Positions 46,869 through 58,032 of a DNA stretch of 64,000 nt are shown here, piece after piece. Under the pieces are notes generated by a model. That model saw only the letters and a program-made list of their open reading frames with translations, made no database searches and was not told the origin of the DNA. Within the stretch, counting starts at the first letter, position 1. Each line of letters starts with the position of its first letter. This DNA is from Micropterix aruncella (lineage: Eukaryota; Arthropoda; Insecta; Lepidoptera; Micropterigidae): assembly GCA_944548615.1 (NCBI GenBank), contig OX155976.1, positions 3,424,442-3,488,441 of the forward strand, read 5' to 3'. Made by a program: the position numbers and the translations under genes.

Positions 46869-47573
46869 TCTATGATAATATTATAAAGAGGTAAAGTTTG
46901 TGAGGTTGTAGGAAGTAACCGATTTTGAAAATTCGTTTACCAATAGAAAGCAACGTTATTTGTGAGTGTCATAGGCTATATGTTAATCCGAAAAATGAAA
47001 AGACTTTTTCGTGGTAGTCGGATTTGCAAAGTAAGTCGGAGAAAAAACGGTCGAACGAAAACGTTTTTAACTAACGCTGCCTTAACGATGAGAGATATAT
47101 GATTGAGTTCTAGAGAAAAGTTGTAGAGCTTGGTAATGCATACAAAAAAGTCACAGCATATGTCTAAATTTTATATTTAAGTCACAAAAAGTAGTTTTTT
47201 ATATTAAAAAAATAATTTAAATCGTTAGGTCATATTTATTGGTCATATTATTAACAATTATGAATTAATATCAAAATAAGTAAATTTATCGTCTCAAGTG
47301 TTTAAAACAAAAGACTTTTTCCTTTTACTTCATATAATTTCCCGAGATAAGAAACTCACAAATAAGACACTCACAAGAAGACACTCACAAATAACGGTAA
47401 TATAGTCAAAATGACACGCAAATACATACATACATATACAGTAGTAGGTATATAACCATTCTTTTGGCAGTCAGGAAATAAATCATAGCACTCAGTACTA
47501 ACCGAACCACACTCATAATTTCATCACAAGTAAAAAGTTTTACCGCCCAACGAACTGGGCACGGGTCAGCTAG
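46869..47573 (+). mobile_element. Helitron, non-autonomous, plus strand
   Basis: It starts TCTATGATAATATTATAAAG after an A and ends GGGTCAGCTAG. A hairpin GCCCA-acgaac-TGGGC (47545-47560) stands nine bases before the CTAG, the classic Helitron 3' signal. It is the inverse of the copy at 44119. The next Helitron starts at the following base. Confidence 0.88.
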
Positions 47574-48146
47574 TCTATAAATATAAAACAAAGTCGGGTT
47601 TGTTCGAACACTTATAACTCGAGAACGGCTGGACCGATTTTCATGGTTTTTGATTTGTAGTATTTGCCTCTGTCCCGAATAGCAGAATAACTATTAAAGA
47701 CAATAATTGGAAAGTTGGCCAAAAATTAAAACAAAAGAAAAACCTTTTCCCATACAAAATGTTAATCCGTGTTTTTCTCATGGTCAGTTGTACGTGGCAT
47801 GTTCACGTGTCGGCAAATCATCCGCTTTATTTGTTCTTGGGCATGATAAAAAAACAAAAAATGTCGTATATCACAAAATGCTTCAATGAAGAGAATTAAA
47901 CCGATCGCATCCCATGCTGCACAATATGTAAATAGTTTAATTCAATAACGTCTTGCTGACACGCGATTGATATACTTAATTTTTGTACTTTTATATTTCT
48001 TTTTGTGTTTCTTAATAAAGTAGTAAACTTAACATTTATTTTGTATTCATTGTATTACTTTCATAAAATCATAAATTAAGTTCAGCTAATCTGTAACACG
48101 ACATGCATCGACTGTTAGGCGGTACGAAGTTCACCGGGTCAGCTAG
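47574..48146 (+). mobile_element. Helitron with helicase remnant, joined to the preceding Helitron
   Basis: It starts TCTATAAATATAAAACAAAG and ends CACCGGGTCAGCTAG before a T. Its 5' text (AGTCGGGTTTGTTCG, AACTCGAGAACGGCTGGACC) resembles that of the Helitron at 8130-9181. Most of the replicase is deleted; only the helicase C-terminus remains. Confidence 0.82.
47740..47889 (+). pseudogene. Helitron Pif1-type helicase, C-terminal end
   Basis: The frame reads NPCFSHGQLYVACSRVGKSS, ALFVLGHDKKTKNVVYHKML and Q before TGA at 47887-47889. FSHGQLYVACSRVG is helicase motif VI of the Helitron Pif1-like domain and the rest is its usual end. All earlier helicase and Rep/HUH motifs are gone. Confidence 0.88.
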
Positions 48147-48359
48147 TGTAACATATTACTTGCTTTCAAAAATTACAACTCCTTTCCAGTACATGCCGCC
48201 ACTGGAATTCTCTGCCTCTTTGCATACGCCAATCAGATACGTTCGGCATGTTTTAAAAAAACAGATAAAATTGTATTTAATCTAAATCGGACTTTAAATC
48301 AAAAGTCTCATTGAGAAACATACATTGAGCGTGTATTGCATTGCACTGAGAACCATGGA

Positions 48360-48450
48360 TATATAAAAAAATCTTTATTGTACATTTTAAGACAAAACAT
48401 ACAACAGGCGGAATTATTGCTAAAATTACAATATCTTACAGCCAACCTTC
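48360..48450 (-). mobile_element. CR1/Jockey-type LINE 3' end, minus strand
   Basis: ATCTTTATTGTACATTTTA, CAGGCGGAATTATTGC and CAATATCTTACAGCCAACC are the inverse of the tail phrases seen at 26650 and 36540. Confidence 0.6.
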
Positions 48451-48509
48451 TTGGAAGTGAAAATATTTAGGTGCTAGTAGAGTATGGGACTCCGATCAAG
48501 TAATTAGGA

Positions 48510-48660
48510 CCCGGACAGAAATCGTCCGTGGATCATTTAATGAAAGGAGAAAAGTCTTGTGTTGCCGGCAAAGCAATCAAGACTGAGAACTCGGATCCTG
48601 CATTGCTACATCTGGTCAGTGGTTATGTACGGCAGCGAAGCGTGGACCATATAGTATAAG
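48510..48660 (+). pseudogene. LINE reverse transcriptase fragment
   Basis: The frame reads RTRTEIVRGSFNERRKVLCC and, after a slip, TRILHCYIWSVVMYGSEAWT, the region just after the RT palm in several LINE families. About 150 bp survive. Confidence 0.6.
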
Positions 48661-49821
48661 ATCCCACCATAAATTTGTGCACCTATCAGTTATTTAACCT
48701 TTCGAGTAGCGAGTAGAGCAAACTATCAGTTATTTAACCCATAATTTCATGGCAGACCGCGGCAATTTATTGGAATTTCTTGCAATATCTCCGCGCTCGA
48801 CAAAATGTACTATAACTATGGAACTATTATAGCAATCATTAAAAGAATAACTGTGTTATGATCGCATTGAAATTTGCTATATAGAATATTGAAATATCAT
48901 TTTGTAAAATAATTAGATAACTATGAATAAATATGAGAAAGTCGAAAAAGTAAAAAAACTCGGCAGTTCTTACTTGTACTTGTCTTACGGAAAAATACGA
49001 AACCCTATTTAGAAATTGTAAATACAATAGTGATCTTTATTAGATTCTCTATCAAAGGTAATATTTTGTTTTGCTTAATTATATACAAAAATATTTAGAT
49101 ATTAGCTCATAAAAAACAATAAAATTTTTGTTGATTTCTCGAAAAAAAACAATTATGATGTTTGACAATGGCATTTTACCAGAAATATACGCGAAATGAC
49201 GCGCGAAATTATTCTAGCTGCCGTCTATGTATCTATGGTAAAAATAAGATATTTGGTATGGATTTTAGGATGCGTTCGAATTAGAAAATAATATTACTGT
49301 ATACGCTCCGGGAACAAGCCGCTAATATTGGTCGTTACGTAGTCAACGGTGTTCTGATGTGCAACCAAATTTGGTCGTTACGTAGCCGAAAGGTCGAAAT
49401 GTGATTTAAATGGAAGTTTACACATAAGGGCCATAATATGCCGCAGGGTTGCCTAGCAAAATCTTTTTTTAATTATTTTTTTAAATTATTATTATTACTG
49501 GTAGAGAGTTAACAGTGTGATCGTACAGATATAATTTGTAACTGTTTATATAAGCAATAGGAAATGAACACAAGCCATACGATCATTCTAGACGAATGCC
49601 CAACTAGACCGAACAGCCTGTATCTGGGCATACGAAATATACTGCCTTTGTTTTTTGAGTAGTACTGTCGTTATTTGACTAATAGACTACTTTCAATTCT
49701 AACACTAAGATAATGGCATAAAATAGTAAACATATTTAATACAAATATATACGATAAAGGGTTAGTTACATACACATATACACATTCAAACATACATATA
49801 TGATATATACACATACATCTT
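48661..49821. other. no recognised gene
   Basis: AT-rich. AATATTGGTCGTTACGTAG and AATTTGGTCGTTACGTAG (about 49325 and 49371) repeat. CATA-rich sequence precedes the next element. Confidence 0.4.
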
Positions 49822-50486
49822 GCGGTGTCAACTACAACGGGCGAGCCCGTCACCACAGGACGTTTTAACGATTAGTCGTTCTGTCGCCCTGCAGTGAACG
49901 TAGAAGACTTTGGACAGTACATTCTACGTCCAGCTACGTCACAACCCGTGAGAGTCCAACGCCTTACCGCGAGTGAGCCAGGAATAAACCCGGCGGGCTC
50001 GAGATACTCGCGCCCTCACTTCCAATTGTGACCAGATTTCTCCGGTCTCTCGATTGGTTCCGAGTTCGAGGTCGCTTGCGCGGTCCTCTCCCTTACGAAG
50101 CGGTGAAACGGAGTGCACCGAATCTATCGCGGACCAAGGCGTCCTTTGCCCGACTCTGAACCGGGATCGGATGGCCAATGGTCATTTCAAGAGCAGTCGC
50201 CGTAAGGTAGACAACTACCCCCGCTCTATAGGAAACAATACAGTTCCCAGACTCCACCGATTGTTAGTCGGAGAGCACAATCGATTGGCTTGCGCCGCTC
50301 GGTGCGCAGACCGTCCAGGAGCGCCAGAGGATTGATTCCCAGGGGAGACTGGTTGACCCAGTGTCCTACCCAGGCTCGCACCCCATGCGTGGAGGCCATC
50401 GGATGGGTGTTGACCCGTGAGTGTGACCGACCCTGAAACAGAATGGGTCTTCGTGGCCAACTCAGCAAGGGCCCATTAGCTCCCAT
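49822..50486 (-). mobile_element. unrecognised retroposon family, copy B (full length)
   Basis: On the minus strand it starts GGGAGCTAATGGGCCCTTG at 50486 and ends with the hairpin ACGGG-CTCG-CCCGT (49850-49837) and TTGTAGTTGACACC. It matches copy A along its whole length, with a short extra stretch (GCGCACCGAGCGGCG region near 50300). CATA/TATA-rich DNA borders both ends. Confidence 0.78.
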
Positions 50487-52039
50487 ACACATACAAATAC
50501 ATCTACATACACACATATTTTAAATTATCTTGTCAGTAGTACACGATATGCAGGTTTCTACGTTCAAGTAGGTATTCGAAGCCAATGAAGTCTGCTTCTG
50601 CATCAGAATCATGCATTGAGCCTTGATTGAGCGTGTAGCATTCGCCATTGAATTGAGTAATATTCTCCTACATTCGCAGAGTTCCATGGAGTCGTTACAA
50701 AGTTATCGTTAAGAGCCCTATCACATATTTTTTCCAGAAAGGCAAGAAAAGTGGATTTTTGGCGTTCTAATTCCAAGAAATGAAGAGATTTCTACAAACT
50801 TTAATTACTGAATTACCTGGACCATTTCTTGATGTTGACCATAGCGGCCTTTAATTTTAGATATAACGAATATTATTTACTTATTCAGCCCATTTTCCGA
50901 AAGTCGTTATTCGTAAAACGCTCGGAAGGCAAACTTTGAGCTCCTTAATACAGTAATATCACTACAACGAAAACCGTATACTATTTTTTTTTATGTCCGT
51001 CATGTATTCTTGTTGACCATAGCGGCCTTATTTTTTCGTTTTTTGACCACATATCCAAGGTATACATTACTTACAATTACACAAAATTTAAAAAAAAACT
51101 TCCTGTATCATTCTAATTTTCTCAGAAATAAAATAAGATTCTTATATAATACTTATACTATATTAAAGTTCACTCTTTTAGCAATACGACATAATATAAA
51201 TTATTGTCATTAGAAAGGAGAAAACACTGCAAAAAACAATTAGAAATTGTGTATATATTTGCTTGCGCAAGAGAAGAGCGCTCAGTGCCGCGGTTTTCTC
51301 CCAGGGTTGAATAGTTATTTATTTATTTATTTATTTATTTATCCTATCTTTTATAGTTACATCCAAAAAATAAATGCGTTCATTTTTTAAACTCATTTTA
51401 AAAGAATACCTACGCTATTTTGTAATAGGCCTCTTAATCAGCCATGGATTCTTACACAACAGACAATCTGGATCGCTTGCAAAACCCGTGATAAGGTTGA
51501 TCGATCAGCCACACGCTTATGAAATCGGCAAAAACACAACTATCTACCGATACAAAATATCCGATTATGCTATTTATTGCCAATTGCACTTCGTGGCGAA
51601 ATTGTATTACTGTGATGATTGGTAGGATAGCGATACTTATTGAAAATATATTCTAATTTTGTGATACATATATCACGTGTTATCGGCTTAGATTTTAATC
51701 TGTACAATAAAAGGATTAATAATATCCTTTATAAGATATTCATTGACGTCTTAGTTAGGCTATACGATAATAATTCCTATCATGATATCAGAGAGCGTTT
51801 CGTCACTTTCAATATTTTCATTATTTAGATTATTTTAATTAAACACAGAAATAGATTTGAATATCATATCTCTGTTTATATAGTTGGGGAGCCGGCGACA
51901 AAAGTCCAAGAGTTTTGGAAAAGCTGATACTTTCAGGTTTATAATCGAACGCGTGGCGTCAGCATCTCCATACATGACACGCATCGGTCTATGACGCATC
52001 GTTCTACTGCCGTGCAATATAATGATCGCAATGGCGCAA
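50487..52039. other. no recognised gene; TTTA tail
   Basis: TTGACCATAGCGGCCTT occurs at 50835 and 51013. TTATTTATTTATTTATTTAT at about 51315 followed by CCTATCTTTTATAGTTACAT recurs at 60605, so a dispersed AAAT-tailed element is present in minus orientation. Its coding part was not seen. Confidence 0.4.
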
Positions 52040-52510
52040 TATATTTTTTATTTATTTATTTATTTATTGTGTTTATTCACTTATTACTAATCAACATAAC
52101 AGTAAAACCAAGGCATTGAGAAGTAAAATTAATAAAGATATTACCATAACTATACAAATAGAATGACACTTATAATACTAGCTATCATGTAAGAATAAAT
52201 AATTAATAGCTTGCAATTTAAACAAGTGAGGGTTGGCGGTAAAAATATCGAAATCTGGTGCCATCGAGTAAATTTCATTTAAGCGCCGCAAAGCACGCGC
52301 CAACAAGTTCCACCTCGTAAGGTTAGTGCGCGAGAACGGCTCCGCGAAAAGATGGTGCGATCGAGCACGGAGATAATTATTTGGTATGAATAGATCTACC
52401 TTGGCTAGTAAGCTAGGGTTATCAGTTTTACCACGAATTAGATTGAAAATATAGGACATGGTCAGCATTTCTCTTCTGAGACAGAGAGAATTATAGCCAA
52501 CCATGCCTGT
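52040..52510 (-). pseudogene. LINE C-terminal RT fragment with AAAT tail
   Basis: On the minus strand, 52504 downward reads LCLRREMLTMSYIFNLIRG, LFIPNNYLRARSHHLF and PFSRTNLTRWNLLARALRRL, then NEIYSMAPDFDIF and a stop at 52178. This is the standard end of Jockey-type ORF2. An AAAT-unit tail lies at 52047-52067. Confidence 0.8.
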
Positions 52511-53176
52511 GGCATAGAGTTGCTGACACCGCGCGTTCGATTATGAAGCAGTCTGACCATATGTTTCGAGATCTTTATTGCATGTATATGTCTACTAATG
52601 AGTGTATTTATTGCATATATATGTCTACTAATTATATGTCTACTAATGAGTTTTCAACCTTTCCAAAACACTTTGGGGGTAGGTACTAATTAAAATCACA
52701 CCTTTCCTAGTACGCCAACGCCAGGTGTCCCGGCATTTGGCCTGCTGACTGTACCCCGGCATTCTATGGCCAAAATACTGCCTGATCTGAAAGTATCAGC
52801 TTTTCCAAAACTCTCGCACTTTTTTGTCGCTGGTTCTTAGCTAAAACCATTCCAAGTACCTGAGGATTGATAGCCAAGGCTGCCTTTGAAAGTAGAGCAT
52901 GTTTGAAAAAATGACAAGATTCTATCTATTTTTAGAGTAAGTTTAGCAAAGTGAATTTGTCTGCTGTGGGACATATTTGGGAATACGGAAACGTAGCTTT
53001 CAACGATCTTTTGATCCTCTTTTCGTCGGCAGGATCCGTATAAAATTACTAACAAAATGTTTTATTTGTTGAAATAAATCGGCGAGCTTATTGCATTGAA
53101 TCAATATCTTACAGCTAACCTAAACCTAGTAAAAAAATCATGTGTTGCAGTAAAAATAAAATGAAACTGATTAAAA
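52511..53176. other. LINE tail fragment, otherwise unrecognised
   Basis: 53070-53120 (GCTTATTGCATTGAATC, AATATCTTACAGCTAACC) is another inverted CR1/Jockey-type 3' end. A phrase AAAGTATCAGCTTTTCCAAA (52788) also occurs inverted near 51917. Confidence 0.45.
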
Positions 53177-53405
53177 TCTCTACTAATATTAGAAAGAAGT
53201 AATGTTTGTGAGTTTGTAAGTTTATATGTATGGGGTAATCTCCGAAATTACTCATCCGATTACAAAAAAAACACGAATGAAAAGCTCTATTATCGACGAG
53301 TGCTATAGGCTATATTTTATTGCGATAAATATTAGTTTTTAATAAAAAATCGCGATCTTGTAAATCAAGTCGGAGAAAAATGAGCTGGTGAGTCGTTTTA
53401 TCGGT
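53177..53405 (+). mobile_element. Helitron 5' end fragment
   Basis: TCTCTACTAATATTAGAAAG after an A, followed by GTGCTATAGGCTATATTTTA and GTCGGAGAAAAATGAG, matches the start of the Helitrons at 46869 and 44119. No 3' end is seen before the LINE. Confidence 0.6.
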
Positions 53406-53439
53406 GTGCGTTGACGAAACGGTTTGATATATGTGAAAA

Positions 53440-55620
53440 CAATATATTACAATTATATTGGTCTCAAAGATCTGACCGATATTTAAAAAAGGTTGTCCTG
53501 AAAACAGAGATAATTATCGACCCATATCTCTGTTTTCCAGTTTCAGCAAAATTTTCGAAAAATTACTTCTTACCCGACTTGTTAATTTCTTTGCTGAAAA
53601 CCAAATCCTGTCAAAAAAACAATTTGGAGTTCAAAAAAATCTCTCTACGCAAGATGCAATCGCCAGTCTAATTAAAAAAACACTACTTGGGCTAGACAAT
53701 ATCAAAAAAAACCGTAGGCATTTTCTGTGACCTCTCTAAGGCTTTTGATTGTGTAGACCAGCGGTCCGTAACCTTTTTGATGTTGCGACCCCAAAATAAA
53801 AAAAAAGAGTTTTCAGCGACCCCAGAAAAAAAACACTAAATTTACAAATGCAAAGGTTGGTTCAGGTAACGAGATCAAGGTAAACTTAAATTTTCCTCCA
53901 TGTTCTAGCTGTTTTTATTTTGTAAATTATATCGGAAAGTTTATTTATTTTGGAAAATAATATTAGAGCAAACGAGAAAATATGCCTTTAACATATTTAT
54001 GAAGGCATTAAATGAGACAAGCAATTATTTTAACATTTTATTCAGTAAGAAAATTAGGTAAGTAAGTTTAAAAATTAATTTGAACCTTGTGCTTGCACAC
54101 ATTCAGTCAGTATATTAATTCTTGGTGATATATCAGGTTCAATCAGGCTCAAATCAGGTTCTACATTGTCTGAAGCGATATTTTGTTTTTATAGCGGTCA
54201 ATGTAGAGAAAGCTGTCTCACACAGGTATGTATGTAGATGCGAATGGCTGCAATTTCAGCAGAGATATTTAGTATAACAGTCGATATTCCTTTTCCGTCA
54301 TTATCCAGAACTTGGATAGATCCGTGGTTTTGAAAATAGCTCGAAGGCTTTCATCGGGCATTAAATCGATCAGCTGCTCCTTTCCTTTTGAGTTCATCGA
54401 ATCTCTCCGTTTTAAAGAAATTGGAATCAAATTGTGTATGGAGAGGTTATATTTTAAGCATAAACTTTAATAAAAATCGATAAGTACAGGACCTTGTTGA
54501 CTTTTTTGACGACCCCATAATTATATTTCGCGACCCCGTGCGGGGTCGCGACCCCAGGGTTGCGGAAGGCTGGTGTAGACCACTGAATACTACGGCAAAA
54601 ATTGGAATACTACGGCATTAGGAATAAGGAACTGCAACTCATTGAATCTTATTTGCAAGAACGGACTCAGATTACGCAAGTCGAAAATAGCAAGAGCGCG
54701 CTACAGATTATCAACAAAGGTGTTCTTCAAGGATCAATATTTGGACTTTTTCTCTTCCTCGTGTATATTAATGACATCCCAGATTGCCTGAAATCCGTGG
54801 ATGATGAAATCATTTTATTCGCTGATGATACTTCACTTCTTTTTAGCGATAAAAATAAAGATATTTTGGCCCAAAGAATAAAAGAAACAATAAACAGGCT
54901 TAGTATTTGGATCCAAGCAAATAAATTGTCACTTAACGTAAATAAATCAAAAGCAATATGCTTCTCTTTGCGGCCGTCTGATTCCAATAAAATGGACGTA
55001 CATATACTTTGGGTCTGACAAACTAGAAAATGTCCCCTCCACTTAATTTCTCGGATTAGAAATTGATCAAAAATTACAATGGTCTGATCACTTAAATGAT
55101 CTCACTAAAAAAATGTGCAGTGCCATATTCGCCATTAGAATGATAAGAAATTTATGCGGTTTTGAAGCCGCTAAATCTGTTTATTTTGCATATTTCCACC
55201 CCATTATAACGTATGGCCTTCTGTTTTGGGGAATGGCACCAAACTCAAACAGAATTTTTCTCCTCCAGAAAAGAGCGGCACGCAGTTTATATAGAGTCTC
55301 TCCAAGAAGTTCTTGTAAGCCGCTGTTGGTAGAATCAGGAATCATGAATCTATTTTCTTCCTACATCTACCAAAATATTATGTACGCTCGTAGACGTCTA
55401 GCAGAAGTTCCGATGAATAGTGATTTTCATCATCACGATACGAGGAATAAATCCAATCTCCACATAAACCGACAGCGACTTAGCAAAGTTTTATTCACCA
55501 AAATTTGTCCTTCTATAACAAGATTCCAGAGCAAATGAAAAGCCTTGGAGAGGACCAATTTAAAAAGATAATTATAAATAATTTGGTAAGAAACCCAATT
55601 TATGGTATAAGGGAGTTTGA
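53440..55620 (+). pseudogene. Jockey/CR1-type LINE reverse transcriptase, split by a hAT element
   Basis: Before the break: ENRDNYRPISLFSSFSKIFE, LLLTRLVNFFAENQILSKKQ and TQDAIASLIKKT, then a degraded DLSKAFDCVD at 53735-53758. After it: NKELQLIESYLQERTQITQV, NKGVLQGSIFGLFLFLVYIN, FADDTSLLF (catalytic box), then YFAYFHPIITYGLLFWG and LQKRAARSLYRVSPR. Frame breaks lie near 53725, 55018 and 55090 and the frame ends near 55538. It is inactive though the FADD core is intact. Confidence 0.85.
53759..54572 (-). mobile_element. hAT transposon with 8-bp target duplication and transposase remnant
   Basis: The ends CAGCGGTCCGTAACC and GGGTTGCGGAAGGCTG are inverted repeats. GTGTAGAC stands at 53751-53758 and 54573-54580, the 8-bp duplication typical of hAT. 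Inside on the minus strand, about 54235-54080 reads YLCETAFSTLTAIKTKYR and, one frame off, NVEPDLSLIEPDISPRINIL, the dimerisation end of ZBED5/SCAND3-type hAT transposases. The rest of the gene is deleted. Confidence 0.9.
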
Positions 55621-55639
55621 AAATTCCGAGTGCATTTTC

Positions 55640-56480
55640 CATGTTGATAATTAGCAAAATTTGTAAAATTTTAACAAAACGGTATTATGATAGCTGACAT
55701 TCTAATTTTGAAATAATTTAGTATACATCTATTTATGTTTAAAAAATTAGAAGGCATGTTGCTGGATTGACAATAGAATTATTTTACCTTGATTATTCTA
55801 CATAGAATTTGCATTTCTATTTTAATATATTATTCTCTCTTACTTTTAATGACATTAGTACCTATATTTTGATTATTTGTAAGTAGGTAATATTGAATAT
55901 AATATTACAGCCATGACAACTATCACGATAGATATGTTTTTAATAATTAAATTTTAAGCATTTAATTTTGTGACGCATCCAAGTGTAGGAATGCCTTGTA
56001 ACACGAGCTCCGTGTTTTCCTGCGGGTTTTCACTATTTTCACGCATTTTCTAACATTCGTATCGAAGCCGGGCGCGCACGCATAGTTTTGACAGCTGAAG
56101 CGCCGAGTTCAGAAGCGAGCAACATTACGGCGAGTGACGTAACTAAAGACATCGCGTTGCCAGTACGACTATTGGATACGATTGCGAATCAAAATCAAGA
56201 AAATGAAAAAGTCATAATTAGAGATTGAAGATGAGTCAATAAATCGTAGTTATTTGAGTAGTCGCCGAGTAAATTAATTCGTGCCTTTATACACTCAATT
56301 TCAGCATGATACAGGAGGGAGCCGCTGCCTTCTAGCGTTGGTTATCAAATATTAATGAATTCAGGGAAAACCGGGATAAATAAGGTATGTTTTCAATAGT
56401 GGTAAAATTCCTTTATTTTAATAAAATACATACACGCAATATTAAGCGCTATTAATAATTCCGGAAATTAGCGTTGAGAT
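55640..56480. other. no recognised gene
   Basis: May include the 3' end of the LINE above. GAATACGATTGCGAATC and a CpG patch lie near 56060. No coding signal. Confidence 0.4.
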
Positions 56481-57080
56481 GTACGTGGGAAAATCCGATA
56501 GGCAAACCCTCATCTAGGCGGAATATTCTCGAAATCGACCGCCCTTGCTAGAACTCCTTCCATTCGAATACGAGAAATCGTGCGAGCCAGACAAAGTCCC
56601 GGAGAAGTCCAGAACTTATAGATAGGACCTCAATATTTTCTCCGGGACTTTTGCAGGCGCGAATATCAGTCGCCCTACTTGCGGTGAATCCTGAGGCGCC
56701 GCCAATATTCTCCATCGAACCGCCCTCAAGCAGGAGCGACCCTCGGGTGATCCTTCAGCCCCGACTCCACATCAGCCGCGGCAGTAGCTCCAGGCAGTCG
56801 TCGGGGGAATTGTACGATCGCGCGGCCGACCATACTACCGTACGATAGCCGGCGCATCGTACCACCAGCCTACCTGCTCGACACCGGCCCGCAGTCACGA
56901 CCAGCCGTCCGCCGAAGACGATCGAGCGATCCCGAAGCCGATCGCGGGATCCAAGCTGTCCAACCATACCCGATCCGGAGCGATACCAACCGTCCCAAGC
57001 CAACCGCGAATATCGGCGGGACTCTATAATTATAGTTCAAGCTAGGGGCCGACCCGAGATAAAGTCTCATTGCTATTGGT
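56481..57080. other. GC-rich island, unrecognised
   Basis: About 600 bp of CpG-rich DNA in an AT-rich region. Frames on both strands (56651-56848 plus, 56755-57003 minus) are Arg/Ser/Pro-rich without known domains. AATAAAGGCC follows at 57250. It might be an LTR or promoter region, but no TG...CA pair or target duplication was established. Confidence 0.35.
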
Positions 57081-58021
57081 ATAAATTTGCTACATTGATA
57101 TTTCTGACTATTTGATCATTTCCCCCACATTTGACTATTTGATTATATGATTCTTATTATTCTACGTATTTGTATTTCTGAATGTTTTCGATTTAATAAT
57201 TTATAATTCAGGGTAATTAACCAATAGTATAGGTGATAATAACTGAATAATAAAGGCCTTGTTGGTAATTGAAAATTTATATCTCTTTCTTTCTTTTTAA
57301 TAACACAAAACCTGTAACCCTATATCTTCCAAATATTTCCCAAGACTATATATAGCCTCATAAAAATATAGGCTACAGCCTATCTACTGGAGTAGTTGAT
57401 TGTATTGTATTGTATTGTAAAGATATCTATATAAAAGTCGAGGACAGCATATATCCAACTTTCATATTCAAAGATACAATAACTGCTTTTATGTCTCAAA
57501 GTGAAAACACTGTTGATGTGCCCTGCAATACCCCATAGAAGAATATCATGAATATCATCCTTGAAAAAAATCGCTTGCAACACATTTTAGACGAACATGG
57601 CAAATCTTGTTCATTAGGTCACTCTTGTTTGCCACTTTCAAGAGAGTAGCAACACTCCAGGTAACAAACAGTTTAATAGATGTTTTGAAAGAATGTCTAG
57701 GTCAGCTCAGACAATACTATCGGCGATACGGTTGCTCGCTAATCGGGATGATAGTTTCTGAGATAAGCCTATATAGGTTTTCTTTTGTTTATAACCCTGA
57801 CACGCTTTCTTCGAGTATTTCCACAAATAAACACAAGTCTGTTTATTAAACTAATTGTTATCGTCGCTTCTGCGATACGCATCTGAGTGGCACCACGATA
57901 ATGGCACATTATTGATAATACGTGGAAATAAAAATATTGGGTTCTTACTTATGAAGTTGCTGTTCTATAAAGGATGGTTAAGCTTTCGGAAGTCAGTCAT
58001 TGCATGCAAAATTTTCGAGGC
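57081..58021. other. no recognised gene
   Basis: AT-rich with a short TTGTATTGTATTGTATTGTA run at 57400. No domains. Confidence 0.4.
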
Positions 58022-58032
58022 CCTCGAAAATT

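Noticed and set aside
56481..57080. GC-rich island as the missing first exon of SLC41
   Set aside because: No frame on the minus strand contains the expected N-terminal membrane segment or a donor after LLGLK-G.
56316..57310. LTR of a retrotransposon
   Set aside because: It starts near TGATAC but no matching CA end or target duplication could be fixed.
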